From Arthrinium phaeospermum (lineage: Eukaryota > Ascomycota > Sordariomycetes > Amphisphaeriales > Apiosporaceae): 64,000 bases of DNA. Shown piece by piece: positions 23,076-33,621 of the stretch. The stretch's first letter is position 1; each line of letters starts with the position of its first letter. The stretch lies in NCBI GenBank assembly GCA_006503535.1, contig QYRS01000012.1, positions 806,001 through 870,000 of the forward strand, written 5' to 3'. The notes beneath the pieces are model-generated. The model was not told where the DNA came from. It did not search any database and was given only the letters and a program-made list of their open reading frames with translations. Position numbers and translations under genes: made by a program.

Positions 23076-24164
23076 CTTTGTTCTTATTCAACAAAGAAAA
23101 TAGCCTTCGGCCTCTTACTTATCACCCGAACGGTCTGCTGTCCAGTGTTGTCGGCCGTCCACGCCGCGAAGCTCGGGGTCGTCGAACGCTAGCTACGTCA
23201 CTTTCGCCTTCGAGTGGCTCAATCGTTCCCGGCTTCCCGATAACGTCGTCATATATCCCCTTCTGGGGGAATGTACAGAGAAGAAATACTTGTATATGAC
23301 ATACAGCCGATTGACGTGAACGAAGGGAAAGTAAAGGCGGGCATCGCGAGTTTCGGAGGTCGATCCATTGCCCGTCCACTTCTTTCGGTAACCGCCTAGC
23401 GGCCTCGGCTTGGCGGTCTTTGGAGGAGGGGCAGTGGGGGTTGTTCTGAAATGGATGGTTTAATGGAGGCGTCCCGCATCGACTTTTGTGATCGTCTGCC
23501 CGTTGAAGAAAATCCCCCCACAACACAACTTGTCAAAACGGCTCGAAACCGCTGCTAAATGTACAAGCATGGGAAAGTGGTAGTGTCGTTTAGTTTCCCA
23601 TTACTTGCACAAAATACATATCTGTAATCAGCTCGGTGTGAGTGGCCACACATCAACTGTTAGGCTTGTTCTGGGAAACATAATACGCGCCTTGTATCTC
23701 AGTGTCATCAGAGATCTAGGTCAGTTAACATGTATGGTGGGTGGCATTTTTGAAGCCCACATTCGTTGTAAATCCTGAGTTTCCAAAGCTAGATTGGCTT
23801 GACATAGGGTTATTCACTGCTATATACACAGAAGTCATGGAAACGAATATAAAAGTAACGCCCCCAAAGCGAGTAAAGGATGGCATAGCCTGATCGGCTC
23901 AGTACAGCACCCAATAGTACAGGATGAGACATCGTCTTGGCGATGATGCTCAATGACCGGGTGTGTCTGGAAAAGGACCATTGCACCGGAGGACATCCGT
24001 GAACACCGTGACTACCTGAAATCAAGAGATGCCACCCATCCCATAGTGAGATAAAAATCAATGCGCTTCGTTATCCGAGTCCAAGCATCAAGTAAGCAGT
24101 ACGATACGTCGTCCCCTGTTATTCCACCTTGAGCTTTCTTCTTCTTCTGCAGCTTTCTTATAGC
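23076..24164. other. Intergenic, nothing recognised
   Basis: About 1.1 kb between the 5' end of the CoA-transferase and the 3' end of the Cys-Pro protein gene. The longest frame (23,122-23,526 minus) has no coding character. Confidence 0.4.
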
Positions 24165-24616
24165 TTAGGCGTGTCCCACGACAGGGCAGACGGCACCGGG
24201 GGCCGCGCCAGACACGCTCGGGTGCTCGGTGACCTTGTCCTTGTGGTGGCCGATCTTGGCCTTGGTGACGGGGCACTCGGCCTCGTCGCCCTTGCCGGCG
24301 GTGGAGGGGTGGTCGGGGGGCAGGATGGTGGGTGACGGAGCCGACGACGGGGCAGACCTTGTCGTCCATGGCCTGGCTCTTAGGGTCGTTGACAATCTTG
24401 TTGGTGATGACGGGGCACTTGCCGGCGTCGGGCTTCTGCGCGTCGGCGGGCAGCTCGACGTTGGGGTGCTTGTGCAGCGACGAGTGGTGGTCCGTCTTGG
24501 CGCCGACTACAGGGCAGGTCTGGCCGGCTTCGACAGGTCAACGTCCGGGTGCGAGGGGGGCAGGGTGTCGTTCGTCGTGCCGACGACAGGGCAGACTTCG
24601 GGTTGAGCAGAGGCCA
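24165..24616 (-). CDS. Cys-Pro-Val repeat protein, possible heme-regulatory motifs
   Basis: The product starts MASAQPEVCPVVGTTND and ends AVCPVVGHA, about 150 residues. Six Cys-Pro-Val motifs occur along it: CPVVGTT, CPVVGAKTDHH, CPVITNK, CPVVGSVT, CPVTKAKIGHH and CPVVGHA. Between them are His-containing spacers (SSLHKHPNVEL, DKVTEHPSVS, ILPPDHPSTAGK). The arrangement suggests two or three repeats of one module. Cys-Pro dipeptides followed by a hydrophobic residue are known heme-regulatory motifs in other proteins, so heme or metal binding is a reasonable but untested idea. There is no signal peptide or membrane segment. The six motifs lie in different frames because of indels (the length is one base short of a multiple of three). 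Each frame resumes the same pattern, so the ancestral gene is clear. I do not recognise a named family. Confidence 0.65.
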
Positions 24617-25822
24617 TGATGAATGTGGTATGTGGTACGGAGTTGTTTCTTGTGAGAAGGATGGTTGGTTGAACGCTGGATGCGGTTCGATGAAAAGGTA
24701 TGGTACGTTAGGTCCTAGGTTAGACAAACTTCAAGGGGGATAGAAGCAAAAGATTGGAATCAACAAAGAAAGAGCCTAACCAGGCAGCCCTTTTGGGTTT
24801 TGTACGAGAACTGAGCAAGCCACTGCTCCATACCTAACTTACCTAAAGCACTGGATTCGAGGCTCAAATGCTGCTCTCGAAAAGGAGGGGTCAAGGGTTC
24901 TATCATACTAGATCGTCTCACTTACACGCCGCGTTCAGGGCGTATGCACGACCGGGGTCGAAGTTTGGCTGGTTTGGTGACAATCGCTCTATGACGTACC
25001 CGCTTTGATCCACACCACGTCGTCAGCCATATCACCTGCTATCTTATTGGCCAGGGTCGCCAGCAACTGCAAATCGGAACTATTGATAGCAGTAGCAGGT
25101 GGATAGACGGAGTTGCGTACCTACCTACATGCACATCACCTAGGGAGTTATGTTATGCACTGGTGTTCTGCATTTTTCCCGCAGGTTTCAGGCATTGATA
25201 CGAATCGTTCATCGCTCAAGACCAAACGTTGAATTGATTACGGGCCGCTGAGTGTATCTACTCGTGTTAGGCTTCCAACCTGCAATTCTAACTTTGGTAG
25301 CGCAACTATGCCAGCAAGAACAACCCCCCGAGCTCCTAAACCCCGCGAACACCTGTGAGTCTGTGACACAGAGAACATCAAGAGGAGACGGAACAAAATG
25401 CGGACAGGGTTCAGATGGCAAACAAGTGGCATGAGGCCCTTTTCGATATGTGGGAATACAGATCAAGTGATGCTGTAGTATACTTGAGTATTTATGCAGC
25501 GGCCATTGACTGGACAGGCTCCTTGGAAGCAGCGCAGAAGCAAATACAAGTGCATAATGCAGATAGTCTTCGGCTAGTAACGGTCGTCCAAGCCTTGAAT
25601 TCCTGAATATCGAGGACTTGTCCTTCGTGTGGCGGCGCCCGAAACGCCCTGCCACTTGGTCTCTGCCTGATTGATGTTCCACCCACAGACAAAGCTTGAA
25701 GGTAGCAAATCGGGCTGCCAGGCAAAAGCAGAGGAGTAATCCCAAGGAGAAGAGACTTGGTTGTATTACGACAAGAAAAGAGCAAAAAGTTGAATCGCTT
25801 ACGCGATTTGCTAATCAAAGAG
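24617..25822. other. Intergenic, nothing recognised
   Basis: About 1.2 kb between the Cys-Pro gene and the tRNA. A frame at 25,209-25,745 (minus, 178 codons) overlaps others and lacks coding character. T-rich sequence at about 25,785 (TTTTT on the minus strand) probably ends the tRNA transcript. Confidence 0.4.
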
Positions 25823-25929
25823 CGACGCCTGCAGGATTCGAACCTGCGCTCCCGAAGGAAATGCCTAACCTCTATATCCACAATTGCGAACATAGCAGGG
25901 CATCGCGTTAACCACTCCGCCAAAGCGCC
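25823..25929 (-). tRNA. tRNA-Ser(GCU) with 26-nt intron
   Basis: Read on the minus strand, the 5' acceptor strand GGCGCTT pairs with AGGCGTC (two G-U pairs), followed by discriminator G73, as expected for serine. The B box is intact (GGTTCGAATCC) and the T stem GCAGG/CCTGC is perfect. The anticodon stem is ATGCC/GGCAT and the loop CTGCTA-A gives anticodon GCU (25,894-25,896). A 26-base intron (25,867-25,892) sits after position 37, the standard place. A long variable arm (TTCCTTCGGGAGC region) marks a class II tRNA. Confidence 0.95.
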
Positions 25930-26380
25930 TTTGACCTTTCAGGTTGTTGATGGAAAAACTGCCTTCAATTATAGCTTATACAATTATTCTCATCAACCCA
26001 ACTCCCAACCCCTAAACAGCTATCATCGACATGCGCGTAGTGCATGCATCTCAGGGTAGATCGTCGCCACCGGAACGATGCGCCGGTCTGCTAGTATATC
26101 AGTTTTGATGCTATAGAATGGGCAGAATAGCTCCAGCCGGAAGCTGCATGCACCAAGGCGTGACGGATATCGGCCTGGCCCAATCCCGCAGTCTGCCTTG
26201 CCTTGAGGCGTATTCGGCTGTACTGTCTTTTACGAATATTCGACAACATAGATGGACCACCAAGCTGCGATGGATGATTTAGACATCCAGAAGCTGCCAA
26301 TTAATAAACGATTTCACAACTAGTATTGGACATACCCTACTTAGCAAGGTATAGCCCACAAGAATACTCGAAAGTTTTCT
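25930..26380. other. Intergenic, upstream of tRNA gene
   Basis: About 450 bases. No coding sequence or second tRNA is seen. Confidence 0.4.
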
Positions 26381-26386
26381 CTGTAC

Positions 26387-26950
26387 TCATTCCGACGATG
26401 ACATAGAGAATCGAAACGTTTGCATGTCCTGGCCACAGTAACCCCATGCCCTCGAGTGGGACGGCACGAACAGGTATGCTGAGACGCCGGCGCCCAAGAC
26501 GCATGTGACGAAGAAGATGAACGTGTCGTGCGCGATGCCCTTGAGCGCGTGGACGGAGCGCTCTATATGACGAGGAGGGGGCGCCGGTCTGATCCAAAAG
26601 ATCTCGTTCAGGGCACTAGGGTCATGTTCCTGGCTATTCTCTAGGACTATATTCTTCAGGACACCTGGCTTTAAGTCGTGTATTGTATATACCAGCACAT
26701 GACATTACAAATCATCTGGAAGTACTTGACTAGGTACGTAAAACAAAGGCTTCCGCCCCATCTCGAAGACCACTGTGCATTGGTAAAGAGTCTTCCTAGA
26801 TGCAGCCTGGTAGCATATATACCCCACGCTTGATGAAGAACGAGAGGCAATAGGCTGGCTAGTACGCATACCTTAAGTGTTGGAGAAACCATGGCGTCGA
26901 AATGGGGCAGGAAGGAGTTGATCATCTGCACGATCCCGACCTCTTATCAC
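26387..26950 (-). CDS. Possible small multi-exon membrane protein
   Basis: Coding-like pieces lie in order on the minus strand. They are MINSFLPHFDAMVSPTLK (ending at a GTATGC donor, about 26,878), LFTNAQWSSRWGGSLCF, then ALNEIFWIRPAPPPRHIERS. A hydrophobic segment, TFIFFVTCVLGAGVSAYLFV, follows near the C-terminus. The segment between the first two contains TAG acceptors that would allow a short intron. The prediction rests only on this order and the hydrophobic helix. I recognise no family, and exon limits are uncertain. Confidence 0.3.
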
Positions 26951-27155
26951 CCCAAAGTTGAGGGGTGCTGCAGAGATTCCGGCAAAATGGTTTTGGTATT
27001 TGGGTTGTGTCCGATATACAGAGGTCCATCTTCTTGTGTATTTCTTCGATTTCAGAATCTTTGGCACAAACAGTTACCCAGTCTAAGCTCATCCTTCCAT
27101 CGATATATCGCCATTGTTCAGTTCTCTACGTACCGGAAGTAACACAGAGAGAGAC

Positions 27156-28101
27156 ATGGAGACGCTGCCTGCATTCCTCCCCGCACAACGTCTTCTTGGC
27201 AAGACGGTCTTGATAACCGGAGCCGGTGGCACAATCGGCCTGGAGACCGCGGTTCGGATGCTGCAGGAGGGCGCCAACCTTAGTCTCGTGGACATCAGTA
27301 CGGTAGCACTTGACAGGGCCATGACCAACCTGAGCGAAGTCCTCGGGCAGCAGGGAGATGATGTCACGTCGCGCGTCCTGCCTATAAGAGCTGATTGCAC
27401 GGTGGAGGCAGAGGTCGAGACCTATACGGACGAGACTTTCCGAAAGTTCGGCCGCCTGGACTGTGCCTTCTTGAACGCCGGCAAGAGCTACGGTTCGACA
27501 AGCCTCTTTGACACGAAGGTGGAGGATTACGACGAGTTGATGCGCATCAACGTCAGGTCAGGTAAGTAATGAACACAACCATCCTCAGTAACATCGACTC
27601 CAAGCCATAGCAAGGACCACTGCGAAGAAGAAGACACGATAACGCCAGAAAGCTCCCTCGAACCCAATGTGGCTGACTCCCTTCCTCACACACAGCCTTT
27701 CTCGGCCTCAAACACTCCGCCCGGGCCATGCGCGACGCCGGCCACGGCGGCGGCAGCATCATCCTCACGTCGTCGGTCGCGGGCCTGCGCGGGACGCCGG
27801 CATGTCGCTGTACTCGGGCGCCAAGTTCGCGCTGCGGGGGCTCGCGCTGACGGCGGCGGCGGAGCTGGGCCCCCACGGGATCCGCGTCAACACGATCCAC
27901 CCGAGCGGCGTGGGCGACTCGGCCATGTTCCGCGAGGCCTGGAGCGACGAGAAGATGGAGGAGTTGCGGCGGGCCATGCCGCTGGGCCGGTTCGCGAGGG
28001 TCGACGACATCGCGGGCGTCGTCGCCTTCCTGGCGAGCGACGATGCCAAGTTCATGACGGGCGGATTCGTCAAGATCGACGGCGGCTGCGTTAGTTTCTG
28101 A
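27156..28101 (+). CDS. Short-chain dehydrogenase/reductase
   Basis: A classical SDR: NAD(P)-dependent oxidoreductase, substrate not predictable. The cofactor motif is TGAGGTIG (about residue 20), followed by VDIS, where an acidic residue after the second strand favours NAD(H). The structural motif LNAG, the catalytic SSV serine and the YSGAK Tyr/Lys pair are all present. The C-terminus VDDIAGVVAFLASDDAKFMT..GGFVKIDGG is typical. An intron at 27,562-27,695 (GTAAGT...CACAG) joins VRS to AFLGLK. One C is missing near 27,793 (ACGCCGGC where ACGCCCGGC is expected); 812 exonic bases plus one give exactly 271 codons. A start at 27,114 is also in frame, but METLPAFLPAQRLLGK fits the usual SDR start better. 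Confidence 0.9.
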
Positions 28102-28658
28102 TGACGATGTCATTTAGGGACAGAGCATGGTTTTCATAGTCCGCAAGTGGTTGTAAAGCAGCAGGAGCAGCAACAGGAGGTCCTGTCTTACAGCTTGTAT
28201 ACCTAACCTCTTACGTCATTTATCGATTGGTACCGACCAACATGCAACTTCTCGGTTGGCCTTGCCGCCATGTGGTAGAATGATCATCCCAGTAGCGCAT
28301 AAGATCAGTCAGCCCTAGGCAATAGACAACATGATGCTGCCTGCCGCTCCTGAATGGGAGAACCGAGTCCGAATATTCTCAAGGAGATATGTGAAATCGC
28401 TTCTACAATTCATGAGATATTGGTGAAGCCGGTCTTGAGGTGCATCTAGTGGTGGGGGGGCGGCGGTAGGGGTGGTTCCCCAGACTTCCAATTAGTCCAG
28501 CACCTAAATTTTGGTACACCTGTGGATCTTTGGAGCTACACTTTCTCGCGACCGGTTCCGTAATGTCGGTTTGCGCCTGCTCTGACCGGAACTTCGACGG
28601 CAATTGACACATTTCTACACAAGAGTCTGATTGAATTCGCAATTTCCTGCCTCCAACC
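28102..28658. other. Intergenic before NIP30-domain gene
   Basis: About 560 bases. No gene is visible; the right part is presumably the promoter and leader of the gene at 28,659. Confidence 0.4.
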
Positions 28659-29540
28659 ATGTCGTCGCGCTTCGTTTCGGGTGGTACGCTACCAGGCGAC
28701 ACCACCGAGACGTCCGCCCCCCCTGCCGCTGCTGCCCCGGCCCAACCCCAACAGCCAACACCCTCCTCCTCGTCGACCGCCGCCAACGCCAGCGCCAGCA
28801 CCAAACCTCCGAGCTCAACCCCGACCCCGAGCAGCAACACCGCCACCAACAACAAGAACGCCGCCGAATGGGCGCGCGTGCAAGCCGAGCTCGAAGCCTC
28901 GCGCGCCCAGCGCGAAGCGACGCGCCGGGCCAACGCCGAGGGCACGTCGGGCGAGGAGAAGTCGCTGTTCGAGGTGCTGCAGGCGAACAAAGCGGCGAAG
29001 CAGGCGGCGTTCGAGGAGGCGAGCCGGCTGAGCAACCAGTTCCGGGCGCTCGACGACGACGAGGTGGACTTCCTGGAGGTGCAGGCGAAGGAGCGGCAGG
29101 AGGAGGAGCGCAAGCGGCGCGAGCTCGAGGAGGGGCTGGGCAAGTTCCGGCAGGCGCAGAACAAGGGGAAACCACCACCCGCCAACGGCGGCGGAAAGGA
29201 CGACGTGGTGGAGGAGGAGGAAGAGGTGGTTCCTACGGAGGATCTCGCGAGCGAGTGGGCGGGAGGCGCCGGCGCCGCGGGACGGAAGAGGAAACGAGAG
29301 AAGGAAGTGCTCTTCAAGGGCCTTAAGCGCAAGTCTACGAGCGAGGGTACCCAGGAAAAGGGCACCGCCAACAAACCCGCGGATACCAATGGAGCCGCGA
29401 AGACGTCACCGGAATCCAGTAGCAGTACCGTGTCGAAGCCGGACCAAACCACCAAGCCTCCTGCCGTCGCGAAGCCAATCGCCCCAAAGCCCATGTTGGG
29501 GTTAGTCGCCTACGGCTCAGATGACGACGACGACGATTGA
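28659..29540 (+). CDS. NIP30 / PSME3-interacting-type nuclear protein
   Basis: A 293-residue protein without introns. After a Ser/Pro/Thr/Ala-rich N-terminus comes the NIP30 (FAM192A/PSME3IP1 N-terminal) signature: a charged helix (WARVQAELEASRAQREATRR), then SLFEVLQANKAAKQAAFEE, then the hallmark NQFRALDDDEVDFLEVQAKE and a basic/acidic coiled coil (RQEEERKRRELEEGLGKF). A nuclear-localisation-like GRKRKREKE follows, and the end is LGLVAYGSDDDDDD, an acidic tail common to the family. The animal homolog binds the PA28-gamma proteasome activator; most fungi lack that partner, so the role here is unclear, with RNA processing or nuclear proteostasis possible. The frame is clean. A long antisense frame (28,403-29,494) is only a shadow. 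Confidence 0.85.
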   Translation: MSSRFVSGGTLPGDTTETSAPPAAAAPAQPQQPTPSSSSTAANASASTKPPSSTPTPSSNTATNNKNAAEWARVQAELEASRAQREATRRANAEGTSGEEKSLFEVLQANKAAKQAAFEEASRLSNQFRALDDDEVDFLEVQAKERQEEERKRRELEEGLGKFRQAQNKGKPPPANGGGKDDVVEEEEEVVPTEDLASEWAGGAGAAGRKRKREKEVLFKGLKRKSTSEGTQEKGTANKPADTNGAAKTSPESSSSTVSKPDQTTKPPAVAKPIAPKPMLGLVAYGSDDDDDD

Positions 29541-30333
29541 AGTCCGAGAAGGCAAGCCCAATGGTCATCATTACCTATTCGAAGGCATAAATGCAGCACC
29601 GCGGATCGGCTATCATGGAAAAGGCGAATTTATTCGGCTTGTTAGACTGCAGAGTCACGTCGGACCTGATCCCTGGAATATGCCTCTATCTACATGATCT
29701 AGTTCCACGGTCCATGATCTCAGACGGCCGTCCTCAAGCAGTCGGCATATCTCGGAGAATCCGGACGGGATAGTCGTTCTATCAGACCTACCCACTTCCT
29801 CCGAGCACAACCCCAATCGGGAACAAGACGGGGAGAAGATCAGAGCTCGTGCCAGACTCAATGATAATGCCAGCCCTATTCCTCAACCGGACCGGTATAT
29901 CCATACAGAGCATTTCTTGCAAAGAGGAAAATCAGGCATCACTAATGTCAAAAGGGCAAGATCAGGATAGGGTCATGGTATCATTGGAAGTTAGGAGTTG
30001 TGTGTGTGGCTGTATATAGGTACAGAGATCATACGTGAAGTCATTTGGGCTTCGTTTCTCTGCGTAGCCCCTTCATACCCGTCCGTCTATCAGAAAATCT
30101 CCATGTCCACCGATTTTCCGTCTATGTTGAGATGGCGATGCATCAGCTCGGGTAAGCTGCACCAGCGGTGTTGTGTGTTTGTTGTACATGACTGTTGTAA
30201 GCAGTCTCGGGAGTACAGGAGAGGTATCTTAGTGTTACATATTATAAACATGGAGCATTTGCGTGCTCGTCTTCGAATCAGATATCTCTGAGTGTTTTGT
30301 GGTGTATCAAGTCCGCGACTCGCGCGCCAGCAA
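29541..30333. other. Convergent intergenic region
   Basis: About 800 bases between two gene 3' ends. No coding sequence or RNA gene is recognised. Confidence 0.45.
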
Positions 30334-31716
30334 TTACTCCTGGGAGGACCAAGGTCTCGGCGGCGGGTCCGATACGGCCCAGTTGTAGAAAGTGCGAAGG
30401 CTGCCCTTGATCCACCCTTCGATCTCCGCCTCGGGCACAACAATCTCTCTCGCCGTCTTCTCATCCTCTGGCTGCAGCTCGAAACGGCGCATGCGCGTCG
30501 AGATGCGAGGGTCCAGGACGACGGGTTTCGGCCAGATCTTCTCGGCAGGCGTGGCGGGCACCTCCTCGCCCTCCTTCGGTGCCTCCTCCACTTTCCATAC
30601 GTCCTTGTGCCAGTCTTTCTCCGCCTCTTGGAGGGCGGTCGCCTGTTCCGACTCGGCCAGGCTCTCGCCGTCTCGGAATTCTCGCGATGCCGCAAGACAG
30701 ACAGCGGCCACTTCGCGACCAATGTTGTCCGCCATGTGGCGGCGGTTCATGAAGCGCCCGAGTCGGGTGAAGGTGCCCATGAAACCCAGCTTGTGGGGGA
30801 ACGGGATAGGGGAAGACGGCGAGAACTCGGCGGGGACAAACATAGGTAACGATGCTGTCGCGTAATCTTCGGTGCTATTGTAAGGCTTGGGTTGCAGTGG
30901 CCGGGCGGGCTTCTCTTCCTCTTCCTTCTTCTTTTCCTCCTCAGTCTTCTCTTCCCCGTTGGCAGGCGGGGCGGCTGGTTTTATCGGAGCGGCCTCAGGA
31001 GGCGCGACAAGCGGTCCCAGCCAGCCTTCGTGTAGCCCGCGTATGTACTCCTTCCACGTGTGGCGGCCAATAACAATATCACCCTTGACGCCCTCGAACT
31101 CGGGCGTCTGGTGCCGTTTCCGGACCGCCTTCAGAATCTCCTCGTTTGTGAGCTCCTCCTCGTTCGTGACGGTCATCTCGCCACCCTCCTTGTCCCTTCG
31201 CTGGCGCCGTATCTTCTCGGCCACGGCGGCGCGGACGTCGCCCTGCTGCCGCCCCTGCACGAACTCCCAGTCGAGCCCCGACGCGGCCAGGATCGGCTTG
31301 ACGTATTCGCTAAAGTGGTCCTGGGCAACGCGCAGGCCGTCGTAGGGCGGGCTCTCGAGGTAGATGGTGAGCTTGCGGGGCATCTGCGCCGGGCTCGAGA
31401 TCAGTTCCTTGCCGAGGTGCTCGACGGCGTGGCTCCAGCGGGCGGTCGCGCGCTTCTTCTCGCGCTTGTCGTAGATGATGGCGCCGCTGAAGGTGGCGGT
31501 GACGGCCCAGAAGATCAGCCAGTTGCGACCGGGCAGTTTCTTGGGCAAGTTCGGGAGGCCCATCATTTTCCAGACCGGGTTGGGCTTCGGTGCCTTGTAC
31601 GCCGCCGCCGCCGCCGCCGCCGGGTTGGCTGCCGCGGGTGCGGCGGGCGCAACAGGCGCAACAGGTGCAGCAGGGGCGGGCGCGGCGCTGCCCGGGGTCG
31701 GCTTTTGGTCGGCCAT
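30334..31716 (-). CDS. tim54: Mitochondrial inner membrane translocase subunit TIM54
   Basis: TIM54 is part of the TIM22 carrier translocase of the mitochondrial inner membrane and also helps assemble the Yme1 protease. The product is 460 residues, normal for fungi. It starts MADQKPTPGSAA with an Ala/Pro-rich lead, then the family motif NPVWKMMGLPNLPKKLPGRNW. One membrane segment follows at about residues 65-82 (NWLIFWAVTATFSGAIIY) and the signature DKREKKRATARWSHAVEHLG. The long intermembrane-space part includes PRKLTIYLESPPYDGLR and WKEYIRGLHEGWLGPLVAP. Near the end are FMNRRHMADNIGREVAAVCL and FYNWAVSDPPPRPW. The frame is open upstream to 31,839, but the MADQ start places the protein in register with the family. 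There is no intron and the frame is clean. Confidence 0.95.
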   Translation of the reverse strand: MADQKPTPGSAAPAPAAPVAPVAPAAPAAANPAAAAAAAYKAPKPNPVWKMMGLPNLPKKLPGRNWLIFWAVTATFSGAIIYDKREKKRATARWSHAVEHLGKELISSPAQMPRKLTIYLESPPYDGLRVAQDHFSEYVKPILAASGLDWEFVQGRQQGDVRAAVAEKIRRQRRDKEGGEMTVTNEEELTNEEILKAVRKRHQTPEFEGVKGDIVIGRHTWKEYIRGLHEGWLGPLVAPPEAAPIKPAAPPANGEEKTEEEKKKEEEEKPARPLQPKPYNSTEDYATASLPMFVPAEFSPSSPIPFPHKLGFMGTFTRLGRFMNRRHMADNIGREVAAVCLAASREFRDGESLAESEQATALQEAEKDWHKDVWKVEEAPKEGEEVPATPAEKIWPKPVVLDPRISTRMRRFELQPEDEKTAREIVVPEAEIEGWIKGSLRTFYNWAVSDPPPRPWSSQE

Positions 31717-32925
31717 GATTGCAGTAATCTCGAGGTCGCTGTGCTGCCACTCCAACGGCTTCAAAATTGACCACAGGTTTCCAGGGTTGCTTGGTGGTTC
31801 GATCCTTGCGCTGGGCTGCAATTCTTTGGTGGAGCTCACCTAGCTTTGCTCGCGCTCCAGAAATTTTGGACGGAATTCGGAAGCAAAGTTGCCTATCGCC
31901 TATCTCAATTGATGGGGTTCAAGGATCCAAGGAGCCTAGAAGCCCGCCCAGCTTTAGCGCATTGCTTACCGCAGTGGGGTTCTTGAAGACCCCTGGAGTA
32001 GCTGAAAACCAAGCTTCTCCAGGCGCTTACAGTGCAACTTTACCCCACACTCACACCTGAAGATCGACTTCACGATATCAAAACACGGTACCTACTGACG
32101 AGATCAATCGGCAGTGGTTATGTTACTAATTGAAACGAGGAAAGAAGCCCGGGACAATGAAACAGGTCGCCATGCCCCCTGTTTTGCCACCTCGAATTGC
32201 CCCAATTAGATCTCAGAGGGACCAGGCTCCAGGGGCAATCAATGCCGGTGCCGATTGAGCCGGGGATTTGTTCAGCTTATTGGGGGCGTGATAATGTTTC
32301 CCGGTTTCACCAGATCAAAGCCCAGGCCGGTGGCTGAGCTTGGAATCATCCAAGCCCAACTAGCAACATCCCCTATTAGCCAATACGGATGGCGGCTATC
32401 CAGCAAACACGAACATCATGGAACATTGTTTGTCTGGCGACCCCTTGGTCGACCCCGGGGCGGCATGATGCGCTGCCCGTCCTAGAAACGTAGATCAGTG
32501 CGTACCGAGTTGCCCTTCGTCGCCTACAGTACCAATCGGTGCCACTGCCTGATCTCCTCGGCGTGGAGCAGCCAATCAACGGAACCGCCTGTCCCGGATA
32601 TAGCAATGCCGTTTCGCAACCTAGAAACGCCATTCGGCCTGTGACCGTGAAACCATTCGTGCACCAGGCCATCGAAAGTCAACATTCGTGGCTGACTCCC
32701 GATGGCTTGAGGGGCTCGGTCATCCATATTGGATGGAGGCAGCCAGTGCTGGCTTTGTTCGTCTGCTATAAGAGGGAACAAGCTCTCCTCTCACCCCAAT
32801 CCCATGTTTGAGCAAGACTTTTCCTTCTACTACACGCGTCCTAGCGATTCATCATCTGTACTTTACCCCAACATCTTACATTCCCTTGATAATCCATATC
32901 ATCCACATCGACAATATCCATCATC
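31717..32925. other. Divergent intergenic region
   Basis: About 1.2 kb between divergently transcribed TIM54 and the cupredoxin gene; both promoters must lie here. A TATAAGA-like element is at about 32,767, some 160 bases before the cupredoxin ATG, and CACATCATC-rich leader sequence follows. No other gene is seen. Confidence 0.5.
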
Positions 32926-33621
32926 ATGAAGTCCTTCCAGATACTCGCTGCCGCTGCCGCTGCTACGCTGGCTAGCGCCAAGACCATCCGCATCGACAGC
33001 GGCCCGCAGCTCATGTTCAAGCCTGACAACATCACCGCCGATGCGGGCGACATGCTCGAGTTCCACTTCTACTCCAAGAACCACAGCGTGGCCCAAGGCG
33101 ACTTTGCCAGCGCCTGCCAGCCCGTCCAGATGGCCGGTTTCTTCTCCGGCTACGTCCCAGTAATGGGCACCAGCGAGTCTGTAAGTTGTGGAATACCTCA
33201 CATCAAACCATTGATATCCCATCCCATTCCCTCTCCCCCTCTTCGGGATAAAACACTTTATACTTACCATCATCAACAACAGGAGGATATCTTCACCGTT
33301 ATGGTGAACGACACCAAGCCTATCTGGTTCTACTGCACGCAGAGGACACACTGCAAGGGTGGCATGGTGGGCGTTGTCAACGCCCCGGCCGGCAAGACCC
33401 TCGACGACTACAAGAAGGCGGCGGCGGCGACTGACGGCACCGCTGGCGCGGCCGCCATGGCCTTTGGCGGCACCATGGCCAAGGCCTCGTCCAGCGGCTC
33501 GGCAAACTCGACCTCAGGCGGCGACAGCAAGAAGAACGCTGCGGATGGCGGCGTCCGGGCCACGAGCGCCGGCATCTTGGCTGCCGTGGCCGGCTTGGCG
33601 GTGCTGGGCGGTATGATGTAG
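32926..33621 (+). CDS. Secreted GPI-type cupredoxin
   Basis: A signal peptide (MKSFQILAAAAAATLASA) is followed by a single cupredoxin (plastocyanin-like) domain. The copper ligands are visible: His in KNHSVAQGDF, and Cys, His and Met in CTQRTHCKGGM. An intron at 33,181-33,282 (GTAAGT...ACAG, 102 bases) splits the domain. Because 102 is a multiple of three and holds no in-frame stop, the unspliced message would also read through. A Ser/Ala/Gly/Asn-rich stalk follows, then a hydrophobic C-terminus (ILAAVAGLAVLGGMM) suited to GPI anchoring. Spliced length is 197 residues. Family members are fungal extracellular serine-rich proteins of the cell wall, thought to act in electron transfer or copper handling. 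Confidence 0.88.
   Translation: MKSFQILAAAAAATLASAKTIRIDSGPQLMFKPDNITADAGDMLEFHFYSKNHSVAQGDFASACQPVQMAGFFSGYVPVMGTSESVSCGIPHIKPLISHPIPSPPLRDKTLYTYHHQQQEDIFTVMVNDTKPIWFYCTQRTHCKGGMVGVVNAPAGKTLDDYKKAAAATDGTAGAAAMAFGGTMAKASSSGSANSTSGGDSKKNAADGGVRATSAGILAAVAGLAVLGGMM

Noticed and set aside
28403..29494. 363-codon antisense frame over the NIP30-domain gene
   Set aside because: Composition is low-complexity Ser/Ala and it mirrors the clearly recognisable plus-strand protein.
31060..31770. 236-codon plus-strand frame
   Set aside because: Antisense of TIM54.
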